From: Micromonospora sp. CB01531 | GTDB taxonomy: Bacteria > Actinomycetota > Actinomycetes > Mycobacteriales > Micromonosporaceae | Reading direction: 5' to 3' | Length of the DNA: 64,000 nucleotides | Assembly: GCF_001905095.1 (NCBI RefSeq) | Contig: NZ_LWLS01000075.1 | Coordinates: 1 to 64,000 of the forward strand | Shown: piece by piece, positions 1-8,098 of the stretch | How positions within the stretch are numbered: the first letter of the stretch is position 1 | Layout: each line of letters starts with the position of its first letter | Notes under the pieces: generated by a model | What the model was told of the DNA's origin: nothing | Database searches by the model: none | The model's input: the letters and a program-made list of their open reading frames with translations, nothing else | Program-made: the position numbers and the translations under genes

Positions 1-10
1 TGCTTGACAT

Positions 11-1270
11 TCAAGCTCTTGGGATGTCTTTGGGGAAGTACTGGCGCAGCAGCCCGTTGGTGTTCTCGTTCGTGCCGCGTTGCCAAGGGCTGTGCGGGTC
101 GCAGAAGTAGACCTCGATGCCCGTGTCCAGACGCAACTGGACGTGCTGGGCCATCTCGGCTCCCTGGTCCCAGGTCAGCGAGCGGCGTAGCTGCTCGGGC
201 AGGGTGGTGATCTGTTCGGCGATCGCGTCGCGGACCGCTTGGGCGCCGTGCCCTGCCAGCGGCGGGCCGTTCTTCACTCTGGGCTGCTGGCCGTGGCCTT
301 CCATGCGGGGCAGGTGCAGCAGCATCGTGAACCGGGTGCTGCGCTCGACGAGCGTGCCGATGGCCGAGCGTTCCAAGCCGATGATCAGATCGCCTTCCCA
401 GTGGCCCGGCATGGCCCGGTCAGTGACCTCCGCCGGTCGTTGGCTGATCATGACCTCCCGGCTCAGAAAGTTCTTGCCTCGCCTGCGGGTGCGGGCCTGC
501 GGCACCCGTAACGCCCGGCCGGTGCGCAGGCACGCCGTCAGCTCGCGGCGCAGCGCGCCGCGGCCCTGAACGTAAAGCGACTGGTAGATCGCCTCGTGCG
601 AAATCCGCATCGACTCATCGTCCGGGAAGTCCAGCCGCAGGCGCCTGCTGATCTGCTCCGGGCTCCAGGCTGTGCCCCAGCGCCGATCCGCGCGGCGTCC
701 ATGCCGGCGTCCCTTCCACGGCACGTTCGGGCCCGGAATCGGCCGGCCTTCGCCGTCCGTGATCGTGCCGGCAAGCCGGTCCTGCACATAGTCGCGCAGT
801 CGTTGATTCGCGGCCAGCTTGGCAACTTTCGGGCGACGGCCACGGCGCTCGGCGTGCCACTGCGCGGCCAAGGCACGGTAGTCCAGGCGGCCGCCACGAG
901 TCGCGGCGTTGCGGCGCAACTCCCGCGAAATCGTCGACGCGTCACGCCCTACCGCCCGAGCGATCTCCCGAACGCCCTTACCTTGCGCTTTGAGCAGTGC
1001 GATCTCTTCGCGCTCAGCGAACGACAGATACCGGCCCGACACCGGGACCAGCGACAAAGGCGACATACCGCCACCCTGACGAAACCAACGCCCGCCCACC
1101 GGCTGCGACACACCACACGCCGCCGCAGCTTCCTCGCTCGACAGACCTTCAGCGATCCGCCGCCAGAACTTCCGCCGCACCTCCCGGTGCTCATTCACAC
1201 CCGGGCGGCCCGGCGACCGCATCGCCGGCCTGCCCGTCACCGCCGTCACCCAGCCCGATGGCCTACCCAT
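11..1270 (-). CDS. IS30-family transposase, C-terminus apparently truncated
   Basis: DDE transposase of the IS30 family, which recognises the element ends and catalyses cut-and-paste or circle-mediated transposition. An N-terminal HTH region (SFAEREEIALLKAQGKG, then DASTISRELRR) is followed by the catalytic core: first Asp in GHWEGDLIIG, second in LTWDQGAEMA, Glu in RGTNENTNGLLRQYFPK. All three acidic residues are present. After YFPK the reading frame runs into a stop at the window edge, where the family normally continues for a few dozen residues. A frameshift near position 20 or a truncation is therefore likely; shifting the frame there reopens it. I chose the ATG at 1270 (MGRPSGW), the usual start of this IS30 subgroup; an upstream in-frame start at 1306 would read into IS3 sequence. 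The element sits inside the IS3 orfB described next. Confidence 0.85.
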   Translation of the reverse strand: MGRPSGWVTAVTGRPAMRSPGRPGVNEHREVRRKFWRRIAEGLSSEEAAAACGVSQPVGGRWFRQGGGMSPLSLVPVSGRYLSFAEREEIALLKAQGKGVREIARAVGRDASTISRELRRNAATRGGRLDYRALAAQWHAERRGRRPKVAKLAANQRLRDYVQDRLAGTITDGEGRPIPGPNVPWKGRRHGRRADRRWGTAWSPEQISRRLRLDFPDDESMRISHEAIYQSLYVQGRGALRRELTACLRTGRALRVPQARTRRRGKNFLSREVMISQRPAEVTDRAMPGHWEGDLIIGLERSAIGTLVERSTRFTMLLHLPRMEGHGQQPRVKNGPPLAGHGAQAVRDAIAEQITTLPEQLRRSLTWDQGAEMAQHVQLRLDTGIEVYFCDPHSPWQRGTNENTNGLLRQYFPKDIPRA

Positions 1271-1917
1271 GTCCACACCCCTTGATCGAGGTGTTGCGAC
1301 GACCACTGGAATCCGCCGTTCGACCCGCGGTCGCTGTGATGAATCAACTCGCCGTCGCGGACGTCGCGGGACCAGATCCCGTATTCGAGGGCGGCGAGGA
1401 TCAGGTCGGTGTCACACCGGTCGGAGGTCTTCCACCCGACGATCCGGCGGGAGAACGCGTCACGGACCGCGGCCAGCCAGAACACGCCTTCGCCGCAGGA
1501 GATGCGGGTGGCGTCGGCGACCCAGAGCCGGTTCGGACCGGCTGCGGTGAACTGCCGGTTGACCAGATCCGGCGCCGGCGTGTGCCGTGGGTCCTGCTTC
1601 GTGGAGCCGCCGCGCCAGCCTCGGCGCAGGAACGCACCCTGCCAGCCCTGGGCCGCCATCAACCGCTCCACCCGCTTGCGGCCCACGCGAATGCCGTCAC
1701 GGCGGAGCTGCCCGTGCACCCGGTCCGCGCCGTACGTGTGCCCGGACGCTTCCCAGATCTCGTGAATGTTGGACAACAACCCCAGATCGACCACGTTCCG
1801 GTCGCAAGGCTGCTCGACCTGCTTGGCCCACGCGTAGTACGTCGAGGCGCCGACGTTGACGACCCGTAGCAGGAGCGCGACCGCGAACTGGTCACGGTGT
1901 TCATAAATGAACGTCAT
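1246..1917 (-). pseudogene. IS3-family transposase OrfB, truncated by IS30
   Basis: Catalytic subunit of an IS3-family transposase. The N-terminal helical region (YGADRVHGQLRRDGIRVGRKRV) and the first half of the integrase core are intact, with the first catalytic Asp in LWVADATRIS and the second in LIHHSDRGS. Homology stops after HHSDRGS, near 1318. The remaining residues (NGGFQWSSQHLDQG) belong to the end of the IS30 element, so the distal part with the catalytic Glu is missing and the enzyme must be inactive. The start at 1917 overlaps the orfA stop (ATGA), the usual IS3 organisation in which OrfAB is made by ribosomal frameshifting. Confidence 0.85.
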
Positions 1918-2225
1918 GACCGTCGCCGGGTCGGGTCGAGCTCCGCCGCGAAGTACGCGCTCGCCGCCTTCAGGATCTCGTTCGCCCGCCGCAGCTCGGC
2001 GACTTCCTTGCGCAGCCGACGGTTCTCCTCGGCCATCTCACTGGTGGGCCGGTCGTGACGCTCACCCGCGTCAGCCTCGGCCTGACGGATCCAGTTCCGC
2101 AATGCCTCGTGATGCACGCCCAACTGCTCGGCCAGGCGCCGGATCACCGGCTTCGGATCCGACTCCCGATACAAGCGCACGGCACGCTGGCGCAGCTCAT
2201 CGGGGTACTTCTTCGGTGCTGCCAC
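1914..2225 (-). CDS. IS3-family transposase OrfA (HTH/leucine zipper)
   Basis: Small DNA-binding protein of an IS3 element, about 103 aa. It has an HTH (RRLAEQLGVHHEALRNWIRQ) followed by a leucine-zipper-like helix (MAEENRRLRKEVAELRR) that pairs with the OrfAB fusion. I chose the GTG at 2225, giving MAAPKKYPDELRQRAV, because a strong ribosome-binding sequence (GGGGAGGAAG) lies about 8 nt upstream and the family normally begins this way. An upstream ATG at 2273 is in frame but has no such support. Its partner orfB is truncated, so this gene is probably non-functional for transposition. Confidence 0.8.
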   Translation of the reverse strand: MAAPKKYPDELRQRAVRLYRESDPKPVIRRLAEQLGVHHEALRNWIRQAEADAGERHDRPTSEMAEENRRLRKEVAELRRANEILKAASAYFAAELDPTRRRS

Positions 2226-2287
2226 GGACGACTTCCTCCCCACGGCCATCAGACCATGATCAAGAAGCTCCATGAAAGCGGGGGTGG

Positions 2288-2674
2288 CTCACAACTAGCC
2301 AAGATCTACTACACGCAGATGGTCGAACGCGGCGCCGAACACCTCAAAGCCCTCTGCGTCGTCGCCGGCCGCCTCGCCGAACGCGTCTGGACCGTCATGC
2401 GCCGCGGCATGCCTACGTCATCTGCGACACCGACGGCACACCGATCACCTCCAGCGAGGCCAAGATCACCATCGCCGAGCAGTGGACCGTTCCCGCCAAC
2501 GTCCGCGCCCGCCGACGCAGCACCAAAACCACCACCACGAAGGCGGGGAAGGCCCCTCAACGAGTCCTCACGGGACATGTCAGGTCAGACGCGCGAAGCG
2601 CCGACAAACGAGGCGACCTTCCCCACCAACGATCGTCCAACCAACCGACCTACACGGTCAAGCCAGCACCTTGA
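2288..2674 (+). pseudogene. IS110-family transposase C-terminal fragment, frameshifted
   Basis: Remnant of the C-terminal part of an IS110/IS116/IS902 transposase. The first part reads QLAKIYYTQMVERGAEHLKA and continues LCVVAGRLAERVWTVMRRGMP. After about 2410 a one-base deletion moves the continuation (YVICDTDGTPIT, EQWTVPANVRARRRS) to another frame. The N-terminal RuvC-like part is absent, so this is a relic. It lies directly behind the IS3 element, extending the IS-rich left edge of the window. Confidence 0.75.
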
Positions 2675-2695
2675 CAGCCGATCCCCGATAGGGAA

Positions 2696-3454
2696 TCAGT
2701 CGGGGATGTTCCAGGCGGATGCCGTGAAGGTGACCGAACCGTCCTGGGGGGTGGCGGTCACCGAGAGGACCACCATCTTCCAGGTGTTGGCCGAGGAGCG
2801 CGCGTCGTCGTACGAGGTGGTGATGCAGTAGACCTGGCCACGCCGCAGCGGCTGCTCCTCGCCCGCGATGGGGCTGGTGCGGATCTGGTCCGCGCACTCA
2901 CTCGGCTTGACGGTGGTCGAACTCACCTCGCTGGCGTGGACGCCAGACGTGAGGTTGAGGTAGGGGGATCCCGAACCGCACGGCCGGTGGAACTCCAACT
3001 CCGCGACGCCCGCCGCGGTCTGCACACGCGGCTCGTCCAGGTCGATGTAGACCGTGTCGCTACAGTTGGAACCGACGGGCACCCGCAGGGTCTCCCCCGT
3101 GTACTTGTCCTCATACCGGGTGCGGTCGTTCAGCTCGGGCACAGCACCGGACTCGGTGGGCGCCGGCGCATCGGTCGTCTGGTCCGCGCTGGGCGAATCC
3201 GACGTCGTCGGCGAGCTCGGCGCGGCCCCCGCGCCGGATGGCGACACCACGGCGGAAAGCTTGTCGAGCGCCTCGTTCGCCCGGTCCGCGGCCCGCCAGG
3301 ACAGCAGCATTGAGATGACGGCGAGCAACACCGCCACCCCAGCGGCCGCCATGGCCACCAGGCCGGCACCGGAGCGGGCCCGACCAGGGCCGCCGCTGGT
3401 CGACGGGCCCGCAGCGCCGTCGTTCGGCGCGGCGAAGGAATCCGGTGTGCTCAT
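2696..3454 (-). CDS. Membrane-anchored hypothetical protein
   Basis: Protein of 252 aa that I do not recognise. A short cytoplasmic N-terminus (Gly/Pro-rich) leads to one transmembrane helix at about residues 31-52 (MAAAGVAVLLAVISMLLSW). A Ser/Pro/Thr-rich linker (about residues 70-105) follows, then an extracytoplasmic domain of about 140 residues containing several Cys (SNCSDT, HRPCGSG, SECADQ, VYCITT), consistent with disulfides outside the cell. The topology resembles that of the divergently transcribed gene at 3622, with a 167-bp region between them that probably holds both promoters. A related role in the cell envelope is inference. Confidence 0.7.
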   Translation of the reverse strand: MSTPDSFAAPNDGAAGPSTSGGPGRARSGAGLVAMAAAGVAVLLAVISMLLSWRAADRANEALDKLSAVVSPSGAGAAPSSPTTSDSPSADQTTDAPAPTESGAVPELNDRTRYEDKYTGETLRVPVGSNCSDTVYIDLDEPRVQTAAGVAELEFHRPCGSGSPYLNLTSGVHASEVSSTTVKPSECADQIRTSPIAGEEQPLRRGQVYCITTSYDDARSSANTWKMVVLSVTATPQDGSVTFTASAWNIPD

Positions 3455-3621
3455 CGCCCGTCCGTGTCCTTTGGATCATCCGCTGTGGTCGCCGACACGG
3501 TATCGCACCGGAGCATCCGATAGGTTGTGCGAGATCCGAAGGCCGAGCGTCCCTTGTACCTTGTCATGATCCGGCAGAATGACGCCGCGCAACGGCGCTT
3601 CGTTGACTCAGGTGGCGAGCG

Positions 3622-4338
3622 GTGAGCACATCCTCCCAGCACGATCCGGCCGGTTCCGGCGCGGTGTCCGACGGTCGACGCCGGGGTGACCGCGCGACCA
3701 CGGTCGGCACGATCATCGGTGCGGCGGGGCTGTTGGTGTCGATCCTGGCGTGGCAGTGGCCCAGGGACCCTGCGGCCGATGCCACGCCGGCCCCACCGAG
3801 CGCCAACACCAGCCCGCCGGCCGGGACGACGGCCAGCCCGCCGAACGGCCCGACGAGCACGCCGCAGCCGACGCCGAGCGCCCCCGCCGGGCCGGGGGTT
3901 TTCCTGGCCGACGACCTCACCCCCGAGGCCGGCGGCGACAAGCTGGTAGACATCCCACGCGCGGTCCGGGGTCGCCCCGACTACAACAGGCACGCCATCG
4001 CGATCCGGTGCCCGAGCAACGCCAGCGACGAGCCGGTCACGGAGGTGACCTACCTGCTCTCCCGGCACTATCGGCAGTTCGACGCGACCGTGCACCCCTA
4101 CTACCCGCCCGACTCAGACGTCCAAGCGGCCACCTATGTCACCGCGATCCAAGGCGTCCGGCAGCGGGACGGGAGCCTGACCACCAGCGAGGCCGGCGCG
4201 CAGCAGCGGTCGCGACCGGGTGCACCCCGCACGCTCACCGCCGTCGTGGAGAAGGCCGAAAAGCTGACCATACGGGTGGACTGTGGCGAACCGGCCGGGG
4301 TCGTGATGCTGACCGACGCCCGGCTGACCCCCGCCTGA
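3622..4338 (+). CDS. Membrane-anchored hypothetical protein
   Basis: Protein of 238 aa with the same plan as its divergent neighbour: a short charged N-terminus, one transmembrane helix at about residues 30-47 (TIIGAAGLLVSILAW), a Pro/Thr/Ser-rich spacer (about residues 53-93), and a C-terminal domain of about 140 residues with two Cys (IRCPSNAS, RVDCGEPAG). No family is recognised. The start is a GTG at 3622 with only a weak GGTGG-type ribosome-binding sequence. Codon use is typical of the window. It is probably displayed outside the membrane. Confidence 0.65.
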   Translation: MSTSSQHDPAGSGAVSDGRRRGDRATTVGTIIGAAGLLVSILAWQWPRDPAADATPAPPSANTSPPAGTTASPPNGPTSTPQPTPSAPAGPGVFLADDLTPEAGGDKLVDIPRAVRGRPDYNRHAIAIRCPSNASDEPVTEVTYLLSRHYRQFDATVHPYYPPDSDVQAATYVTAIQGVRQRDGSLTTSEAGAQQRSRPGAPRTLTAVVEKAEKLTIRVDCGEPAGVVMLTDARLTPA

Positions 4339-4355
4339 CCCGGCCGCGCCGTCGG

Positions 4356-4907
4356 TCAGTCCGCGGCGGGTTCGGGGAGCGCGAAGATGACGACGGTCCG
4401 CCCGCCGCCGTCGCCCGGCGGCTCGGTACGGGTGCCGGCCCGCTGGAACCCGCACTTCTCGGCGACCCGGATCGAGGCCGTGTTCGCCTCGTCCGCCTCC
4501 AGGATCACCTGCTCCAGAGCGAGTTCGGACAGCGCCCAACGGGCCAGCAGCCGGACCACCCGGAGCGCGGCACCCCGCCCCCGGCAATGCGGGAACACCC
4601 CGTACGCCACGGTGGCGACCGCGTCGCTGCGGAACTGCAGGTTGATGCTCCCGACCGGTTCATCGGTCACCGCGTCCGCGATCACCAGCGGGGCGGCCTT
4701 CCCGCTGCGCCAAATCTCCTCGCCCCGTGCTACATAGTCGCGGCGCGCCGGTGCGTCCATCGGCTCGTCGTCCAGCCAGCGGCGGATCTCCGGATCATGG
4801 CTGGCCGCGGCGATCGCCTCGACGTCGGACTCCCGCCGTGGCCGCAGGGCGACCGTGCCGTCAGTCAGCGGCGCGGCGGGCGGCGCGATCGGTGTGGAAC
4901 GAGTCAT
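4356..4907 (-). CDS. GNAT-family N-acetyltransferase (RimJ/RimL-like)
   Basis: Acetyl-CoA-dependent N-acetyltransferase of 183 aa, the usual size for the RimJ/RimL-like subgroup. N-terminal beta strand and alpha helix TVALRPRRESDVEAI; the acetyl-CoA-binding segment is VAYGVFPHCRGRGAALRVV (Q/RxxGxG-type loop); the C-terminal NTASIRVAEKCGFQRAG is the typical GNAT end motif. The substrate (protein N-terminus, amine or antibiotic) cannot be told from sequence. It stands alone between the membrane protein and the tnpB element, and has no obvious link to the biosynthetic cluster. Confidence 0.85.
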   Translation of the reverse strand: MTRSTPIAPPAAPLTDGTVALRPRRESDVEAIAAASHDPEIRRWLDDEPMDAPARRDYVARGEEIWRSGKAAPLVIADAVTDEPVGSINLQFRSDAVATVAYGVFPHCRGRGAALRVVRLLARWALSELALEQVILEADEANTASIRVAEKCGFQRAGTRTEPPGDGGGRTVVIFALPEPAAD

Positions 4908-5018
4908 GGACGGTCATCGGAATTGCGGCGTGGAAACCCGGCCGTTTACGGCCGGGAGGAAACGCCGCTTCCTCCCATCGGTGATCGTCTTACGTGGACG
5001 GTTGGTAGGGTGTGAGGC

Positions 5019-6155
5019 GTGGGTGATGTGGTGAAGCGGGCTTACAAGTACCGCTTCTACCCGTCTCCTGAACAGGCTGAGCAGTTGAACCGCACATTCG
5101 GGTGCGTGCGTGTGGTGTACAACCGGGCGTTGGAAGCCCGCACCCGGGCGTGGGCGGTCGACCGTCGGCGCAGCACCTATGTGCAGTCGTCGGCGTGGCT
5201 GACAGAGTGGAAACGCACCGATGACCTGGCGTTCCTGAATGAGGTGTCGTCGGTGCCGTTGCAGCAGACGCTGCGGCATCTGCAGGCCGGATTCGTAGCG
5301 TTCTGGGACAAGCGGTCCCGGTATCCGAGGTTCAAGTCCAAGCGCAAGTCGCGGGCGTCGGCCGAATATACCCGCTCCGCGTTCCGCTGGCGTGACGGCC
5401 GGCTCACGTTGGCCAAGATGACCACCCCGCTGAACATCGTGTGGTCGCGGCCTCTGCCGGAGGGGGCGGAACCGTCGACGGTCACGGTGTCCCGGGACGC
5501 CGCTGGCCGCTGGTTCGTGTCCATCCTGGTGGAGGACACGGCGGTGAAGCCGCTGCCGTCGGTCGCGCCCGTGGTTGGTGTGGACGCGGGCATCACCAGT
5601 CTGCTCACCCTGTCCCACCCGATCCCCGGAATCAGCGACGGGCAGGGCAAGGTGGCCAACCCGCGTTACGGGCAGGCCGACCGGCGCAAGCTGGCCAAGG
5701 CGCAGCGCGACCTGTCCCGCAAGGAGAAAAGCTCCGCGAACCGGGCGAAGGCCCGGCTCAGAGTGGCCCGGATTCATGCCCGTATCGCCGACCGGCGTCG
5801 GGACCACCTGCACAAGCTGACCACTCGACTCGTCCGTGAGACTCAAACGGTCGCGATCGAAGACCTCAGCGTGCGGAACATGCTCCGCAACCGCCGCCTG
5901 GCCCGTGTCATCTCCGACGCGGCTTGGGGTCAGTTCCGCAGCATGCTGGAGTACAAGGCCACCTGGTACGGGCGTGAGGTGATCCCCGTCGACCGGTGGT
6001 TGCCCTCGTCCAAGACCTGCTCCGGGTGCGGGCGGATCAACACCACCCTCGCCCTCAATGTCCGCGCTTGGACGTGTCCGGGTTGCGGGGTTGAGCACGA
6101 TCGGGACATCAACGCTGCTCGCAACATTCTCGCCGCCGGGCTGGCGGAGAGGTAA
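5019..6155 (+). CDS. tnpB: TnpB RNA-guided nuclease (IS605 OrfB)
   Basis: TnpB protein of 378 aa, the ancestor-like relative of Cas12 that cuts DNA guided by an omega-RNA from the element end. The N-terminal helical domain (YKYRFYPSPEQAEQLNRTF) is followed by a split RuvC nuclease: Asp in VVGVDAGI (about residue 188), Glu in VAIEDLSVRNM (about 281) and Asp in HDRDINAARNI (about 363). A zinc finger CSGC/CPGC lies between the last two. All catalytic residues are intact, so the nuclease could be active. The start is GTG 5019 or GTG 5031 (MKRAYKYRF); both are plausible. No tnpA is nearby, so movement would need one in trans. Confidence 0.9.
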   Translation: MGDVVKRAYKYRFYPSPEQAEQLNRTFGCVRVVYNRALEARTRAWAVDRRRSTYVQSSAWLTEWKRTDDLAFLNEVSSVPLQQTLRHLQAGFVAFWDKRSRYPRFKSKRKSRASAEYTRSAFRWRDGRLTLAKMTTPLNIVWSRPLPEGAEPSTVTVSRDAAGRWFVSILVEDTAVKPLPSVAPVVGVDAGITSLLTLSHPIPGISDGQGKVANPRYGQADRRKLAKAQRDLSRKEKSSANRAKARLRVARIHARIADRRRDHLHKLTTRLVRETQTVAIEDLSVRNMLRNRRLARVISDAAWGQFRSMLEYKATWYGREVIPVDRWLPSSKTCSGCGRINTTLALNVRAWTCPGCGVEHDRDINAARNILAAGLAER

Positions 6156-6281
6156 AACGCCTGCGGAGCTGATGTAAGACCTCAAGGGAAGATCCTCCCG
6201 GAAAGGCAGTCGGCGATGAAACAGGAAACCTCACGGGCGACCGTGGGAATCCCGGCCCCATTCAGGGCCGGGAGGATGTCA
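6100..6281 (+). ncRNA. Candidate omega-RNA / right end of the tnpB element
   Basis: In the IS200/IS605 family the guide omega-RNA overlaps the 3' end of tnpB and runs to the right end, with the guide taken from the flanking DNA. Here the segment from the last RuvC Asp to the hairpin at 6251-6272 fits that position, and the predicted guide would start in the mutase gene just beyond about 6281. This is inferred from position and the terminal hairpin only. Confidence 0.4.
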
Positions 6282-7634
6282 AGGTACGGCCGGTTTCTGT
6301 GCCCGCTGGCGGTTGAACTCCGTGGCCGGCAGGGCTGTGGTGGGCCCGGGTCCGACCACCGGCGGCGGGACCGAGTCGTGCCGGTTGGCCACGTACGACA
6401 GCGCGGCGAGCAGCCCGTCGCTGGTCATCTCCACCGGCCGCCCGGCGGCCGAACGGTCGACGGTCACCGGCATCCGGCCGGCTCGGGACCACGCCAGTCG
6501 GCCCCGGTCGGTGATGTAGCCGCGGGCCTGTCCGGCGTTGTCGGGGTGCAGGCAGTACGGGATGTCGAGGTAGCCGCGGGCGAAGGCGCGGCGGAGGGCG
6601 ATGCCCACGTCCTCGCTGAGCTCCAGGACCGCCTCGATGAGGGTCCGCGCCTCGGCGTAGATGCCGGTGTCCGGCACCTCGGCCGGGGCCGGCTGTTCGG
6701 CGGCGGCGGCCCGGGCGGCATGCTCCAGCGCGGCCACGTTCTCCTCGACCGTCGGGATGCGGTGCGCCTCGGCCGGGGTCTTCACGATCAGGCGGGCCGC
6801 TCCGCCGCGTACCGCCAGCCGGGCGGCGGTGCCGAGCAGCCGCAGCGCCCCCTCGGTGGTCCGTGGATACACCCCCATGTAGGTGTAGAGCACCACGTGG
6901 CTGTCCAGGTCGGGCAGCAGTTCGTCGATCAGCCGGCGCAGCGCGGCCAGCGCCTCCTCGTCCTGCTTGGGCGAGGTCTGCTGGGCATAGCTCAGCGAGA
7001 CGCTGCGCAGCCCGTGCTGCCGGAAGAACATGCCCTCCAGCACGGCCACGGCGAGCAGCAGGCTGGGCGGGCAGAGCTGCCCGAGCAGGCAGCCACCGAA
7101 GCTCTCCAGGTGCGGTTCGACGCCGAGGTCCCGTAGTCGGGTGTAGCCGGCGCAGCATCGCGCCCAGCTGTCCACCGCGTCCCGCAGCGGCACCCGGCTG
7201 TAGGGCAGGCAGTACGAGACGGGGCCGCCCTCGGTCGCGTCCACTCCGGTCCGCAGCAGGGCGGCGAAGATCTGCTCGGGCCGCGCCGAGCCGTGCCGCA
7301 CCTGCACCGGCACGTCGTGCCGGTGCGCGGCGGCGAGCACCCAGCGGGTCACCTCCGGGGGGTGGTCGACGATCGGATACCCGTTCAGGGGTGATCCGTC
7401 GGCCAGCGCGCGCCGGGCGGCAGCGTGGTCACCGACCCGGGTGTAGCTGTCCAGTGTGACCGTGGCCGCGGTCGCCGCCCGGGCCCGCGCCACCGCGTCC
7501 AGCCCGGCCCGCATGGCGGCCGGGTCGCCGAAGCCCATCCGGGGCTGCACGACCAGCTCGCCCCGCGCCCTGGCGGCGGCGACGGCCGCGGCGAACGGGC
7601 CGCGCGGCACCCCGGCGGCGCTCCGCTCGGTCAT
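6279..7634 (-). CDS. glmE: B12-dependent glutamate mutase, catalytic E subunit
   Basis: Large subunit of glutamate (methylaspartate) mutase, 451 aa, which with the small cobalamin-binding subunit rearranges L-glutamate to (2S,3S)-3-methylaspartate by a radical mechanism. Recognisable family segments include VVQPRMGFGD near the N-terminus, LDSYTRVGD, LNGYPIVDHPP, PVQVRHGSARP, VSYCLPYSRVPL and LIVKTPAEAHRIPT. The start is ATG 7634, which overlaps the upstream stop by 4 nt (ATGA); the longer upstream frame is a shadow. It is the last gene of the long minus-strand operon. Its TGA stop lies exactly at the border of the tnpB element. Supply of MeAsp fits the Asp-type code of the final NRPS module. 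Confidence 0.92.
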   Translation of the reverse strand: MTERSAAGVPRGPFAAAVAAARARGELVVQPRMGFGDPAAMRAGLDAVARARAATAATVTLDSYTRVGDHAAARRALADGSPLNGYPIVDHPPEVTRWVLAAAHRHDVPVQVRHGSARPEQIFAALLRTGVDATEGGPVSYCLPYSRVPLRDAVDSWARCCAGYTRLRDLGVEPHLESFGGCLLGQLCPPSLLLAVAVLEGMFFRQHGLRSVSLSYAQQTSPKQDEEALAALRRLIDELLPDLDSHVVLYTYMGVYPRTTEGALRLLGTAARLAVRGGAARLIVKTPAEAHRIPTVEENVAALEHAARAAAAEQPAPAEVPDTGIYAEARTLIEAVLELSEDVGIALRRAFARGYLDIPYCLHPDNAGQARGYITDRGRLAWSRAGRMPVTVDRSAAGRPVEMTSDGLLAALSYVANRHDSVPPPVVGPGPTTALPATEFNRQRAQKPAVP

Positions 7635-8098
7635 GCCGACCGGTCCGCCGCGACGAGTTCGAGCCGGCCGAGGTACTCCAGGAAGCGGTCCCGGTCGGCG
7701 CCGTCGTCGAAGACGGCCGTGTAGCCGGCGGCGAACAGCTCGGCAACCTGCGCCCCGGTCAGGCTGCCGTCGACGCCCAGCTTGCCGCCGATGACGATCG
7801 GCACGTCGGCCAGGGCCGGGTCGGCGCGCAGCACGGCGGCCAGCCGTTTGCCGTCGGTGCAGCCGTGCCCGTTGACGCTGGAGACGACCACCAGGTCGGG
7901 GTTGCTCCGGCGGCACTCGGCGGCGAACAGCTCCTCCGGCACGCAGGCACCCAGGTTGATCACCCGGTGCCCGGCCTCCTCCAGCAGCAGTTGCAGGTAG
8001 ACCAGGTTCCAGGTGTGCGCGTCGGAGGAGACCGTGCCGAGCAGCACGGTGCGGCCGCCGCCGGTCGCGGCCGGCTGGACCGGGGCCAGCACGGTCAC
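7631..8098 (-). CDS. glmS: Glutamate mutase, cobalamin-binding S subunit
   Basis: Small B12-binding subunit of 155 aa (named glmS after glutamate mutase, not glucosamine synthase). The cobalamin motif reads S-D-A-H-T-W-N (His28 would ligate cobalt); where primary-metabolism mutases have Gly in DxHxxG this protein has Asn. The later GACVP and GGKLGVDGS loops match the B12 fold. Start GTG 8098 overlaps the upstream TGA by 4 nt, so translation is probably coupled; its own stop overlaps the start of the E subunit in the same way. This tight pairing and the Asp-type last adenylation domain support MeAsp supply for the peptide. Confidence 0.9.
   Translation of the reverse strand: MTVLAPVQPAATGGGRTVLLGTVSSDAHTWNLVYLQLLLEEAGHRVINLGACVPEELFAAECRRSNPDLVVVSSVNGHGCTDGKRLAAVLRADPALADVPIVIGGKLGVDGSLTGAQVAELFAAGYTAVFDDGADRDRFLEYLGRLELVAADRSA

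Larger units (their letters stand above)
4930..6281 (+). mobile_element. IS200/IS605-type element carrying only tnpB
   Basis: Non-autonomous IS200/IS605-type element: a tnpB gene flanked by subterminal hairpins but no TnpA transposase. The left hairpin at 4937-4956 has a perfect 8-bp stem (CCCGGCCG) with a TTTA loop. The right hairpin at 6251-6272 has an 8-bp stem (CCCGGCCC) with a 6-nt loop and is followed by GGAGGATGTCAA; the left one is followed by GGAGGAA. The shared stem and flank support the same element. The right end coincides with the stop codon of the mutase gene at 6279. Exact cleavage points are inferred. Confidence 0.65.
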
